Below are positions 36,093-49,027 of a DNA stretch of 64,000 nucleotides, in pieces. Each line of letters opens with the position of its first letter. Position 1 is the stretch's first letter. The DNA is from Erpobdella octoculata. Taxonomy: Eukaryota; Annelida; Clitellata; Hirudinida; Erpobdellidae. The translations under genes and the position numbers were made by a program. The stretch covers positions 11,413,774 to 11,477,773 of the forward strand of contig OZ022239.1 in NCBI GenBank assembly GCA_963978895.1, in the 5' to 3' direction. The notes beneath the pieces were generated by a model. It ran no database searches. It saw only the letters and a program-made list of their open reading frames with translations, and was not told the origin of the DNA.

Positions 36093-37973
36093 ATGTCCAC
36101 TGATGCTGAATATATAGCAAACGGAGAGAAGCTTGGCTTTTCTGGTGGGGCGCTGCTGAAGTATGTCGAAGACTGTCGAGAGCGGGCCGAGCGACAAAAA
36201 GAGCGGGAGGAAAAAAAGGCTCAGCAAGAGCGGGAACGGGAACGTGAACACGAAGAGAAGAAGACTCAAGAAGCTAAAGAAGAACGAGAACTCCAACTTC
36301 AACAAGCTAAAGAAGAACGAGAACTTCAACTTCTACGTGAGCGCGAACAACGCCAGCATGAATTGGAATTGAAAAAGCTGGAATTAGAGGCCCTAACGAA
36401 AAAAGAGCCAAAGGTAGAAGTAACAAAGATTCCATATCCAAAGTTCTCGGAAGGTGACGACGTGGACGCATTTCTGCTCCGTTTTGAGGCATTGGCCACG
36501 GCAAATGATCATCCAAAAAAGAGTTGGGGAATGCTTCTGGGTTCCCTACTCAGTGCTAAGACATTGGAAGTGTTTGGCCAACTCAGCGAGAGTCAGATGC
36601 AGGATTACGAGTCGGTAAAAGAGGCACTCCTTCGCCGTTTTGGGAAGTCGGCAGAAGACTACCGCATAAAGTTTCGAGAGTCAAAGCTTGAACCAGAAGA
36701 GACTTGGGAACAGTATCTGGTGCGACTAGATAGTTACCTCAGACGCTGGGTGGATCTCGCGGGTACAAAAAACTATTTGTTTTTGTTTCTAAAAGAGCAG
36801 TTCTTTGGAAAGTGTCCGTCGGGAATGGCTGAGTATTTGTTGGAGAAAGAAAGCGGTGACGTCAATGAGTTGAGTCGCTGGGTCAACAAGTACAATCAAG
36901 CTCACCCAGTCAAAAGCTTGGCAAAAGTCGAAAACGCAAGCAGGATTAGCGGAAATCGTGGTCAACCAGACTCTGACTCGGGAATGGTTGGACCACGCTA
37001 TTACAATTGCAATAAGCTGGGCCATATGGCAAAGGATTGTCATCACGCTGGACAGATCGCGAGGGACTACAGTCAAGGCACTCAAGCAACTCCAGTCATG
37101 TGCCAAGCGCGTAGAGAGGCCAACTTGACACCACCATGCAAAGATTCTGGAGTAGTGAATGCATGCGCGGTCATGGTGTTGGATGGTAAATTGAATGAGG
37201 TCCAATTAAAATGTGGCTGCTTTTCACCGGTAATTGCGGATGGTTGTTTGCACTCAGGAGAAAAGTTTAATTTAACCAGAGGGTTTGTGAACAGAAAACC
37301 GGTAAAAGTTTTGAGGGACACTGGCTGTACTGCCATAATGGTAAAGGAATCATTAGTGCACCAGCGTCAGATGACCGGAAGAACAAGACCTTGTGTTTTG
37401 ATCGACGGCACAGTTCGGGTAGCTCCAACAGCAGTGGTAAAAATCAAAACAGGCTGGTTCGGAGGAACTAGAGAGGTTGTGTACATGAAAAACCTACTTT
37501 GCGATCTCGTGCTGGGAAATGTTGAAGGGGTAAGGGGTTTTGATGCAATGGCAGCAGGAAAACGCTTTGGTCGGAAACCACAGAAATCCGCTTCCAACTA
37601 CGACAGCACTCAGAGGAATGATCGGGTAAATTTTAGAAAATCGTCGGCTAACTCGGAGCTGTATCAAAGCAAGGAAAGAAACACGTCTGCCATTTCAAAG
37701 GTAGGAAATAAAGTTGAGGCAAAAGTTCAAGCTTTGAATTCGCCAAAAGAAAGACCAAGGCTCAATCTTCTGCCTAGAGGCCAAAATGGAGGGGTGGGGA
37801 AAGATGGAAAGTTGAATTCGGCAATCTTCGGAGATGCCCGCCCTGTTGACACAGCACGCAGAGAGATAGAGATTGAGAATAAGTTGAAAGTAAACTATTT
37901 CAAAGGCAAGGAGAACTTCGGTGCTGACTTTCTTAGTCGTAAAGAGAGTGACGATGTAATCAAGAAACACTGA
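36093..37973 (+). CDS. Gag-protease polyprotein with RNase H tail scrap
   Basis: The 626-residue frame starts at the first ATG after the PBS. Residues 25-105: charged coiled coil. 110-270: SCAN-like capsid (KFRESKLEPEETWEQYLVRL, then FLKEQFFGKCPSGMAEYLLE). 303-326: two zinc knuckles, each missing one Cys (Tyr at 303 and at 326). 405-475: aspartic protease with active site DTG at 409-411. From about 490 on no known domain until 598-617, where VNYFKGKENFGADFLSR is the end of a Ty3/Gypsy RNase H. Reverse transcriptase and integrase are absent, yet the frame has no stop. Expected role: particle structure and processing only. Host co-option cannot be excluded, but nothing shows it. Confidence 0.85.
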   Translation: MSTDAEYIANGEKLGFSGGALLKYVEDCRERAERQKEREEKKAQQEREREREHEEKKTQEAKEERELQLQQAKEERELQLLREREQRQHELELKKLELEALTKKEPKVEVTKIPYPKFSEGDDVDAFLLRFEALATANDHPKKSWGMLLGSLLSAKTLEVFGQLSESQMQDYESVKEALLRRFGKSAEDYRIKFRESKLEPEETWEQYLVRLDSYLRRWVDLAGTKNYLFLFLKEQFFGKCPSGMAEYLLEKESGDVNELSRWVNKYNQAHPVKSLAKVENASRISGNRGQPDSDSGMVGPRYYNCNKLGHMAKDCHHAGQIARDYSQGTQATPVMCQARREANLTPPCKDSGVVNACAVMVLDGKLNEVQLKCGCFSPVIADGCLHSGEKFNLTRGFVNRKPVKVLRDTGCTAIMVKESLVHQRQMTGRTRPCVLIDGTVRVAPTAVVKIKTGWFGGTREVVYMKNLLCDLVLGNVEGVRGFDAMAAGKRFGRKPQKSASNYDSTQRNDRVNFRKSSANSELYQSKERNTSAISKVGNKVEAKVQALNSPKERPRLNLLPRGQNGGVGKDGKLNSAIFGDARPVDTARREIEIENKLKVNYFKGKENFGADFLSRKESDDVIKKH

Positions 37974-38003
37974 CGCGTTTCTTTTTTCGAAGAGGGGGGA
38001 TAC

Positions 38004-38173
38004 GTAAGATGAAGATGATTCATCTTACCTATTTTCATAGTATTTGTTTATTTTATTTTATTATGTGTGCATTTTTTGGTTGTGTTGAAACAATAGTCAT
38101 TTATGTATGAATGTATCTGTGTATATATGTGTGTATATGTGTGTATATGTGTGTATATGTGTGTATATATATG

Positions 38174-38204
<31 letters not shown>

Positions 38205-38325
38205 ATGTGTATATTTGTGCTCCTGTGACATTGTGTGTGCGTATAATTTTTGTATCATTAGTGTATATATGTGTATATGTGTGTTTGAGTGTATATATAC
38301 ATGGATGGATGTATGTATATGTATA
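38004..38325 (+). repeat. 3' LTR of Gmr1-like element, truncated
   Basis: Starts with the same palindrome as the 5' LTR (GTAAGATGAA...TTCATCTTAC) and stays similar up to GTATGTATATGTATA, then diverges into unrelated sequence. Confidence 0.75.
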
Positions 38326-38512
38326 ACTACATGCTGAACAGGACTTTGAAGGACTTCATACCAATCCAGTGAATGTTTGCTCTTTCTAAATTTTAATTTT
38401 TTTTATAAATTTGTGTACAGGGTTACAGACTCGCAGGAACATTTGTTCTTTTTCTGTTGCCCTTAATTTGTTTTTGTGAAAATTGAATTGTGATTTTTTA
38501 TGAATAAATTTG

Positions 38513-40121
<1,609 letters not shown>

Positions 40122-40138
40122 CTATTTATATGCATATT

Positions 40139-40306
40139 GTTCCCGCTCGCTCTCCCGTTCCGCTCATTTTGTGACCGATTTCAATTTTTTTTCACAAAAC
40201 GTTTTTCCATTACCTCTCAAACTTGTGTAAAAATTGCATTACGATCGCATAAATGGTGGAGCAATGCATAAAAGACATCCGGACATACTTACATACATAA
40301 TCTAAT
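40139..40306 (+). repeat. CTAGCGG-family repeat, tail half
   Basis: GTTCCCGCTCGCTCTCCCGT, GCTCATTTTGTGACCGATTT and CATTACGATCGCATAAATGG match the distal half of the CTAGCGG family (compare 63517-63672, and 46080-46230 inverted). The head is missing. Confidence 0.7.
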
Positions 40307-40370
40307 TTTTATATAAGTAGATTACCTTTTATGGTCGTACATAGGCACATTTGGCCTGGAAAGGTCTTTT

Positions 40371-40605
<235 letters not shown>

Positions 40606-40683
40606 TTGTTTTTTAAATATTGTTGCAAAACCAGCTCACAAAATATTAATTTGTTAAAAATTAAACCTAATAACAAAATAGAA

Positions 40684-42318
40684 ATGAGTCATTTTTTAAA
40701 TGAACAACTTTCTTTGAAAGTCTTTTGCACAGATTTTATTCTGTTTAACTTCAAAAAAACTCTTCTTGAATCATCTTCTGAAGTGGAATGTCTTCCTTTT
40801 AAGGTTAAAGACAACGTGAAATTGTCATCAAATCTTTTTGAAAGTTTAATTTCAAGAGGTCAAGAAATAGGAATGGAATTACATCACGAATATATAATCC
40901 CAGTTTTCTTAAAGTTTAACTTTTTTCAAGAAATAGTAATTAAAGAAGTTGACATTAACAAGTTTTATCAACCCTTGCAAGCTATTCTGGCCAAAGGAAA
41001 TTTTACTCGTATTGCGTTTGGTGGAAATTCAATTTTTAGCGAAATTAAAACAAGATTTAATCAGTCAGGAAAGTTTTACCATTATTTCTGCAAAAATCCA
41101 TCTTTGTCTTTAAATTTGGAAGATTTGGAATTAGAAGTTTTTTGTCATGAAATCATATGTTACTACAAAAATGAAACGGACACTTCTACGTGGTTGTGTC
41201 CTAACTTAGTTCGACTATCATTGCGCTGTGTTTGTTTAAATGAATTCAACGCTAAAGAAGATCTAATTGATATTCTCAAAATTGAAATTCCTTGCAATAG
41301 TTTGAAAATGTTGCGTTTAAATGGTTGTGGATATGCAAGAAAAACCCTTAGCAAGTTCTCCCGTTTTTTTAGTCTTCAAAAGTTGGCTATAAGTTCATCT
41401 GTTCGTGAATCATTCGAAGATTTAGTTGACTCAATAATATGTTTTCCTAATTTAACTTGGCTTGATATGAGTGAAAACAACTGTTTCGAGAAGTATAATA
41501 GATTTATGATTTTAAAAGACTATCATCTAGAAACAATATACAAAATGATTGACAAATTACCTAATTTAGTTTATTTAGACCTAAGTAAACCAGGAGTATT
41601 GTTCAAAGGAAGTCTTGCGTGGACGCACTCAAGACGTTTTCAGTTTTTAGGATTGAGTTTTCATAGCTTCGCATATTTTGAAAATACTTCAGACATAAAC
41701 TCCAAGGCTGTAAGTAACCTTTACACATCTGATGGTTGCGTAGAATCAATTAAAAAAGTATTTTGGAAACCAAGTTTTCCTACCTTTGTTGAAATCTTGA
41801 CAGATGTTATAAGATGTAGCCAATTTGAAACAATAATTAAAGAAAATCTTCAAGTATTTTTAGAATACCTCCAAAGAGGACTTTACTATTACTGTTATAA
41901 AAAAGAGTATTTTAATTGTTTTTTAAATTTATTGTTTAACATGAAACGCTTAAAATTAAAAAACAATCTCTGTAAAAAATTTTTTAAGGTTATGATAAAT
42001 TCTAGATCAAGTTACTATTGGTTATATTTACTAACAGAAGATTCCAATGAAGATTTTTTTTGGAAAGCGTTATTATCACCAGATCTCGGCTATATCTCAC
42101 TCATTTTGTCACTAGATTTTGACTGTTTCAAGTTCCATAAATTTATTAAACAGTTAGTAAGTCATCTGATTGAAGGATATAATGAATATTACAAACTCTA
42201 TGGTCGAATCATTCCAGAGGCTGATGCTATTGTGAAATTCGTCAAAAACGAATCAACAACGCCAGGCATTGTTCAGGAATTTGTTAAAAGACATGAACAA
42301 TTAAACAGAGAAAACTAA
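40684..42318 (+). CDS. ZER1/ZYG11-family LRR-ARM protein (544 aa, intronless)
   Basis: ZYG11B and ZER1 are substrate receptors of Cullin-2 RING ubiquitin ligases; ZYG11B and ZER1 recognise N-terminal glycine degrons. The start is the first ATG after the (TA)n tract (MSHFLNEQ); an upstream in-frame extension is only repeat sequence. The N-terminal region is helical, LRRs lie at about 170-330 ([40 protein letters not shown]), and a block ending [12 protein letters not shown] aligns with the PLQFLGL block of ZER1. The remainder is helical and ARM-like. It is shorter than human ZER1 (766 aa), lacking most C-terminal ARM repeats. No intron, no stop, and an AATAAA follows, so it could be a functional member of an expanded family or a recent retrocopy. 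Confidence 0.82.
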   Translation: MSHFLNEQLSLKVFCTDFILFNFKKTLLESSSEVECLPFKVKDNVKLSSNLFESLISRGQEIGMELHHEYIIPVFLKFNFFQEIVIKEVDINKFYQPLQAILAKGNFTRIAFGGNSIFSEIKTRFNQSGKFYHYFCKNPSLSLNLEDLELEVFCHEIICYYKNETDTSTWLCPNLVRLSLRCVCLNEFNAKEDLIDILKIEIPCNSLKMLRLNGCGYARKTLSKFSRFFSLQKLAISSSVRESFEDLVDSIICFPNLTWLDMSENNCFEKYNRFMILKDYHLETIYKMIDKLPNLVYLDLSKPGVLFKGSLAWTHSRRFQFLGLSFHSFAYFENTSDINSKAVSNLYTSDGCVESIKKVFWKPSFPTFVEILTDVIRCSQFETIIKENLQVFLEYLQRGLYYYCYKKEYFNCFLNLLFNMKRLKLKNNLCKKFFKVMINSRSSYYWLYLLTEDSNEDFFWKALLSPDLGYISLILSLDFDCFKFHKFIKQLVSHLIEGYNEYYKLYGRIIPEADAIVKFVKNESTTPGIVQEFVKRHEQLNREN

Positions 42319-42499
42319 AAGAAAATAGGATAAGGACAACCTTACGAAACATTATATCCTAAATATTTTCATAGTTTTTTTTCTATATTTGTCTTAATTT
42401 TTTCCAATATTTGTCTTAATTTTTTCTGTAAACGTTTTGAATTATTTTGTGTCATTTTTTTACATTGAAATTTATAAATTTATAGTTAGGATTCTTACT

Positions 42500-42505
42500 A
42501 ATAAA
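42500..42505 (+). promoter_or_regulatory. Candidate polyadenylation signal of the ZER1/ZYG11-like gene
   Basis: AATAAA 182 bp after the stop codon, in AT-rich sequence. Confidence 0.5.
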
Positions 42506-42607
42506 CAAAGACATAAAAATTTCAATTATTAAAAAGCTAGCTGACAGGTACATCCGGAGTTTTGCTTTCCGTTATTTTTTTTCACTTTTTTGACAAGGTT
42601 TTTAAAA

Positions 42608-42689
42608 ATGTTAGTAAAAAAAGGCGCAGGACAAGTGTTCTCTGTCAAACAGCAGATAGTTCGTCAAAGCTTCAAAACCACACCCATAG
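42608..42689 (+). CDS. Possible first coding exon with targeting-like N-terminus
   Basis: ATG opens 27 codons with no acidic residue (MLVKKGAGQVFSVKQQIVRQ then SFKTTPI), ending at a consensus-like donor ATAG|GTATGC. The composition (Lys/Arg, Ser, Gln, hydrophobics) is that of a mitochondrial presequence. No following exon was found in the repeat-filled sequence to the right, so this remains a candidate. Confidence 0.25.
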
Positions 42690-42916
42690 GTATGCCACGC
42701 TTTTTGAATTTACAAAAATGCGTTATATAAGTTTATTTTGATTGATTGAGGAAGTTCCTTACTCAAACTCATCAGCGAAATCTTGGGGGGCGAAAATTTT
42801 TTAAATTCAACCTAGAGATTCTTCAAACTCAATATACGCTAGTCTGTTGTATTTTCATATAAAACATCATATTAATTAAATAAAACAGTATACAAAAATA
42901 TTAACTTTTAGTTAAT

Positions 42917-42990
42917 ACTAGCGGTGTACCCGGCGTTGCCCGGGGTTTTTAGAGGTTTTTCTAATGCTTGTCTCTCTCGCTCCCGGTATC
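42917..42990 (+). repeat. CTAGCGG-family repeat, head fragment
   Basis: CTAGCGGTGTACCCGGCGTT followed by GCCCGGGGTTTTTAGAGGTT and a short CTCTCTCGCTCCCGG run, then unrelated sequence. Confidence 0.75.
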
Positions 42991-43187
42991 CTGTCAAATG
43001 AGTCCAAAACAAAAGGGCCCCGACATTACGGCCCCCAACAAATGGGCCCGTTAAAACGGCCCCGACAAAAAAGCCCCTGACATAATGGCCCGACAAAAGA
43101 ACCCGCATTTTTTGCCGCATTGCTTAAAGCTTACTTTGTATAGCCGTGGTTTTTTGTATATCAGTGTACAAATTTATATCATATGTC

Positions 43188-44214
43188 AGGGGTCTCCAAA
43201 CTGCGGCCCGCGAGGCCCTCTAATCCTGGAGACCTTTTATATTTAAAAACAAGTGAAGCAAAAACAAAGTTTTTTAAAAACACACTTTTATATTTTTGAT
43301 ACATAAACAACAAACATATTAGCATAGACAATAAATAGTTCGACGAAAATATCACAAATAATTTTTTAATTAAATTTTGTCCAATCGATTCGAAAGTTTG
43401 ATAGAATACATTGTTAATCAGTTCGGAAAACTGTTTAAATTTTGAAATCTCTAGCTCATCGGGAAGTTAGTTCAAAATCGAATGCAAAATTTGACGACGG
43501 ACAGATAAACAGACAGACAGATAGACAGATAGACAGACAGAGAAGTCAAGTTAAGTAAAAGTGTGTAAAAATAAAATTTGTATTAATTTTTCTAAAATAT
43601 TATTTTTTTTAATACATATAACTTTTGAATTTTAACTACGAGAAATATTTTATTTTTGTAAACAATAAGCTTAGCTTTTCTTCTATAAGAATATGTACGC
43701 AACATTGCTGTAAGTGCTCTCCCAACTTATGAAATCCGCGTTTGAAATAAGACGGTATTGACGAACAAGTGAAGCAAAAAACAAAGTTTCTTAAAAACAC
43801 ACTTTTATATTTTTACACTATTCAAGTGATCATTTGACATCCTCTGGACGTTGATGTTGTCCAATCGATCCGAAAATTATATATGTTAAATAAACAACGA
43901 GCATATTAGCATAGATAATAAATAGTTCGACGAAAATATCACAGCTCATTATTTATTTAAATTTTGTCCAATCGATCCGAAAAGTTGATAGAATGCATTG
44001 TTAATCAGTTCGCAGGTATGTTTACATTTTTAAATCTCTAGCTCATCGGGAAACATAAGTTATAACTTAAATGACACGAATTTTTCATAATGTGCTCAAC
44101 TTGTCAAAACTGAGGAATAAGTCCCGTGTTAAATAAACTATTTTAATTCATAATTTTTATTAATGCTAACACCTGTTCGGAGGATGATAACTTCATTATC
44201 TCATATATATATAT
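43188..44214. other. Repeat-rich spacer with a hAT-like end
   Basis: CAGGGGTCTCCAAACTGCGG at about 43188 is a typical hAT terminus; its partner was not found. At 43440-43565 and again around 43960-44055 lies a diverged repeat (TTAAATCTCTAGCTCATCGG; CAGACAGATAGACAGA). AAACAAAGTTT and TCCAATCGATCCGAAAA segments are duplicated in this interval. No gene. Confidence 0.45.
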
Positions 44215-45920
44215 ACTAGCAGTGCCCGTAGCGGCTTCGCTCGCATGAAATTAGAGACTTTGAACAGTGCATCCATAGTAGAGATCAATTGTTTAGGTCT
44301 CGGCTAGGCCCGTCGACAACTTAGCCCAGCCCGTTTTAAAAACCCGAACTCCTGGCCCGGCACAGCCCGTCTGAATTAGGCCCGGCCCCTTTTTATAGGC
44401 CTAGAAGTTCTATATACTTGATGAAAAACTTCGGCCGTCCCACCTTGACTTCAGGTTTAGCCCGGCCCAAATAAAACCCTAAAATCACTAAAACATCTAT
44501 ATACTTGGTGAAAAATCTCGGCCCGTCCCACCTTGATTTAAGGTTTGGCCTGGCCGGTGATAAACTGGACTTAGCTACTTTTAACCGGCACAAAACTTCA
44601 AAATACTAATTTTTACATTTGTAGCACTTACAGTTTTTGAGTAGCAGTTATTTTGAAATCAAATAACCCTTATTTCTACCCCACATTTGAGGTCCTGGAA
44701 ACCAAATTTTTAAAAAATGTTGAAACACTTATATCATTATTTTTTGAGTATATACTAAATACTAATTTTGACATCTGTAGCATTCACAGTTTTTGAGTAG
44801 CAGTTACTTTAAAAACCAAAGAAACCTTTTTTTCCACCCCACATTTGAGGTCCTGAAAACCGAAATTTCAAAAAATGGTGAAACACGTATATCATTATTT
44901 TTAGAGTAGAAACTAAATACTAATTTTTACTTTTGTAGCATTCACAGTTTTTGAGTAGCAGCAACTTTAAAAACCAAGTAATCCTATTGTCCACCCCACA
45001 TTTAAGGTCTTATAACCAAATTTGTAAAAAAATGGTGAAACACGTATATCTTTATTTTTAGAATAGAAACTAAATACTAATTTTTACATCTGTGGTATTT
45101 ACAGTTTTCGAGTAGCAGTAACTTTAAAAAACAAATAACCCTATTTTCCACCCCACATTTGAAGCCCTGGAAACCAAATTTTCAAAAAATGCTGAAACAC
45201 GTATTTCATTATTTTTGAAGTAGAAACTAAATACTAATTTTTACTCCTGTAGCATTCACAGTTTTTGAGTAGCAGCTACTTTAAAAACCAAATAACCCAA
45301 TTTTCCAACCCACATTTGAGGTCCGGGAAACCAAATTTGTGAAAAATGGTGAAACACGTATATCTTTATTTTTAGAAAAGAAACTAAATAATAATTTTTA
45401 CATCTGTGGTATTTACTGTTTTTGAGTAGCAGTTACTATAAAGGACAAATAGCCCTATTTTCCACCCAACATTTGAAGTCCTGGAAACCAAATTTAAAAA
45501 AAATGCTTAAACACGTATTTCATTATTTTTGGAGTAGAAACTAAATACTAATTTTTACTCCTGTAGCATTAACAGTTTTTGAGTAGAAGCTACTTTAAAA
45601 ACCAAATAACCCAATTTTCCAACCCACATTTGAGGTCCGGGAAACCGAATTTTCAAAAAATGGTGAAACATGTATCTTTTTATTTTTCAAAAAGAATCTA
45701 TATACCAAATTTCAGAAAAAATTTTAGAAAAAATGTTTAGAAAAAAGTTTGTTTTCCAGTTTTTTTCCCTCAGGTGCAAAATTTTCAAAAATCCTTTCTT
45801 AGCGGATGTTTACGCTATAAAAGTAATATAAGTTCCAAATTTCACGTTCCTAGGATGAGGCGTTTGACCTCGGCGTTGATTATCAGTCAGTCATCTGTCA
45901 GTCAGTCAGGACATGTTCTT

Positions 45921-45923
<3 letters not shown>
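44215..45923 (+). mobile_element. CTAGCAG-family repeat, copy B
   Basis: Complete head and tail. The core holds seven or eight tandem units whose GTAGCA/GTGGTA landmarks fall at 44621, 44777, 44935, 45092, 45249, 45406 and 45563, a spacing of 156-158 bp. Neighbouring units differ mainly in the ATCTGTRG and CTCCTGTAG variants, which alternate, hinting at a higher-order dimer. Confidence 0.8.
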
Positions 45924-46472
<549 letters not shown>

Positions 46473-46486
46473 TTTTATATATAAAA

Positions 46487-47990
46487 CTAGCATTCCCGTC
46501 GCGGCTTCGTTTGCTTAAAAAGGAGAATACGCATCCACAGTAGCATACTGCACGGGGCGATATTTATATACTCGGTCCGGTCAGTCGACAACTTGGCCCG
46601 AACCGCTTTATAAGCCAAAATTTCAAGCCCTTTTTTACAGGCCTAAACATTTTATATACTTGGCGAAAAATCTCGGCCCGTCCCACCTTGACTTCAGGTT
46701 TGGCCCATCCGGTCTGAAGACCCTAAAATCACGGCCTGGCCCGGTTCGTGCAGCACTCTAATCCACAGTGCCCTACACGGATTTTTTAGACCCGGTCTGG
46801 CTTATTTCATAGACAGAAAACTTCAAGCCTGGCTTGTTACTTTGGCCCGAACTGTCCCATTGCATAAGCACAAAAATCAAGGCCTGCACTCAACCAGTTT
46901 TAACGGGCACAAAACCGCTACTTGGAAACTAATTTTTCGAAAAAATAATGAAACACGTATCTTATAATTTTGTTAAAAAAACCTTAATACTGAATTTTAA
47001 TGTTTTTACATTTTCAGTTATTGAGTTTTCAAGTAAATACAATCTTTTTCTCCGCTTTACATTTGTAGCCCTGGGAGTCAGAACAAAAAAAAATGGTAAA
47101 ACATTTGTAAGTTTATCTTCTAAGTAGTATCTAGTTAATAATTAGTATATCTGTAGTATTTTTAGTTTCAGAGTCGCAGTTATTTTACGAAAAATGTAAC
47201 TCTATTTCCTCTCCACATTTGAAGTCCTGGAAACCTAATTTTCAAAAATTAATAAAACATGTAATTTGTTATTTTGTACAAATAATTTTGGTACTAAATT
47301 GCAAAACTTTAAAATTTTTAGTTTTTGGAGTTTTTGATCAAATTCTTATTTCCACCCTACATTTGAGGTCCTGGAAACTAAATTATCATAAAATGCTAAA
47401 ATACGTATATCTTTATTTTTTGAGTAGATACTAATTACTCATTTTTACATGTGTAGCACTTACAGTTTTCGAGTAGCAGTTATTCAAAAAACAAATAACC
47501 CTATTTTCTACCCCACATTTGAGGTCCTGAAAACTAAATTTTTAACATTTGAGGTCCCAGAAACCAAATTTTCAAAAATGATGAAACATGTCTATCTTTA
47601 TTTATTGAGTGAATACTAAAAACTAATTTTTACAACTGTAGCACTTACAGTTTTTGAGTAGCTGTTACTTTAAAAAACAAATAACCTTATATTCCACCCC
47701 ACATTTGAGGTCCTGAAAATAAAATTTAAAAAAAATGGTGAAACACCTATTTTCTTATTTTTTAAGAAGAATCTATATACCAAATTTCAAAAGCCCTTCA
47801 TTTTTTTGGTTTTCGAGATATACGTTGTTTTAGAAAAACATTTGTTTTCCCGTTTCATCCTCTCGGGAGCAAAATTTTCAAAAATCCTTTCTTATTGGGT
47901 GCTTGTGCTATAAAAGTAATATAATTTCCAAATTTCACATTTCTAGGATGAGGCGTTGATTATCAGTCAGTCAGAACATGTTCTTTTATA
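46487..47990 (+). mobile_element. CTAGCAG-family repeat, copy C (diverged)
   Basis: Variant head CTAGCATTCCCGTCGCGGCT, GC-rich block, core repeats that are less regular than in copy B, and the tail GATTATCAGTCAGTCAGAAC. A 210-bp stretch at 46549-46756 is bounded by TACTGCACGG and CGTGCAGCACT, possibly a separate small insertion. Confidence 0.7.
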
Positions 47991-48009
47991 TATATAGATA
48001 GATAGATAG

Positions 48010-48109
48010 ATTGTTGATTTTTAAGTGGCAGTTACTCTAATAACCAATCAACCATGTTTTCCATTCCATATTTGAGGTCCCAGAAAATAAATTATTTAAA
48101 TAAGGTTAC
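48010..48109 (+). repeat. CTAGCAG-family repeat, copy D left part
   Basis: Core-repeat sequence (TTTAAGTGGCAGTTACT; TTTGAGGTCC) interrupted at 48109 by the LTR element. The right part resumes at 51227. Confidence 0.65.
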
Positions 48110-48395
48110 TGTCACAGTCTTCCCTGCGGGAGTGACATGAACACCAGGAAGAAAAGACAACTCAGAACGACAACAAAAAACTTTATTAAAGCGCAGTTAA
48201 TGACAAAAATCAAATACTAAACACGCAGGACTTCGCCTGATACTAAATAGTTAGCTCTCTCCATGCGGGGTTCAAATCGCTATATATATATAGTCTGAGA
48301 ATTATTGTCTAGGTTCCTGTCTAAACTGAGAGTCTAGACAGGTCGACGGCTGCAAGATACACTTGTCAGGAGGTCCGGTAGAGCGACCCCTGACA
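48110..48395 (-). repeat. 3' LTR of myosin-carrying element
   Basis: On + it reads TGTCACAGTCTTCCCTGC...CGACCCCTGACA. It carries ACTTTATTAAAG-type sequence and the CCTGTCTAGACTGAGAGTCT-like segment shared with the partner. Confidence 0.9.
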
Positions 48396-48412
48396 TAACT
48401 CCTCCTCAAAAC
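48396..48412 (-). other. Polypurine tract
   Basis: TTCGTTTTGAGGAGGAGTT on the minus strand, directly upstream of the 3' LTR in element orientation, where plus-strand DNA synthesis would be primed. Confidence 0.7.
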
Positions 48413-48467
48413 GAAGATGTTAAACAGTCTTTCAATATCTTAAATGTTAGCTTTTACAGTACTGGAT

Positions 48468-48655
48468 GAAGAATGGGTGTTCGTTCTTCGATGTATCGTG
48501 CCTACCAGGGCTTCAAGGTCGGGGACATCAAAGAGGACGACGAGGAAGATGAGGAGTGGGTGGAATCGGAGAAGCAGAACTTCGTAGATAATCTGGATGT
48601 AGAATGGGTGTTCGTTTGTCGATGTATCATGTCTACCATGTCTTCAAGGTCGACT
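48468..48655. repeat. Imperfect direct duplication in the element's 3' segment
   Basis: AGAATGGGTGTTCGTTCTTC...CTTCAAGGTCG at 48473-48525 recurs with a few changes 128-130 bp later at 48602-48653. Between them is a GAGGACGACGAGGAAGATGA acidic-codon run. Function unknown. Confidence 0.6.
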
Positions 48656-49027
48656 TTAAACTGGAGATGTCCTTCCCGAAAGTAACGTTTACTCCCACCA
48701 GTAAAACCACCCATACAACCAGCTCGACCCATCCAAGTTTAATCCCATACCGGTCTGAATTGTATTAACGAAGAAATCATCATCACCTCATATCAAAGAA
48801 GTTCAACTACTTCAACAATATCATTAATTATTACAACGTTCTGCAACTAAGACAACAAAAGAGAAAACCTATGCCCCTAGAAATACAACTATTACAATGT
48901 GCCTCTGGGCTTATGCTAGAAAACCACATTTCAAAATTTATAACAGTAAATAATAAACATAATAATAAACATAATTACGACAAGTAAAAAAATGTCGTTC
49001 AGCTCTCCGTGTTGAGAGACTACTCCC

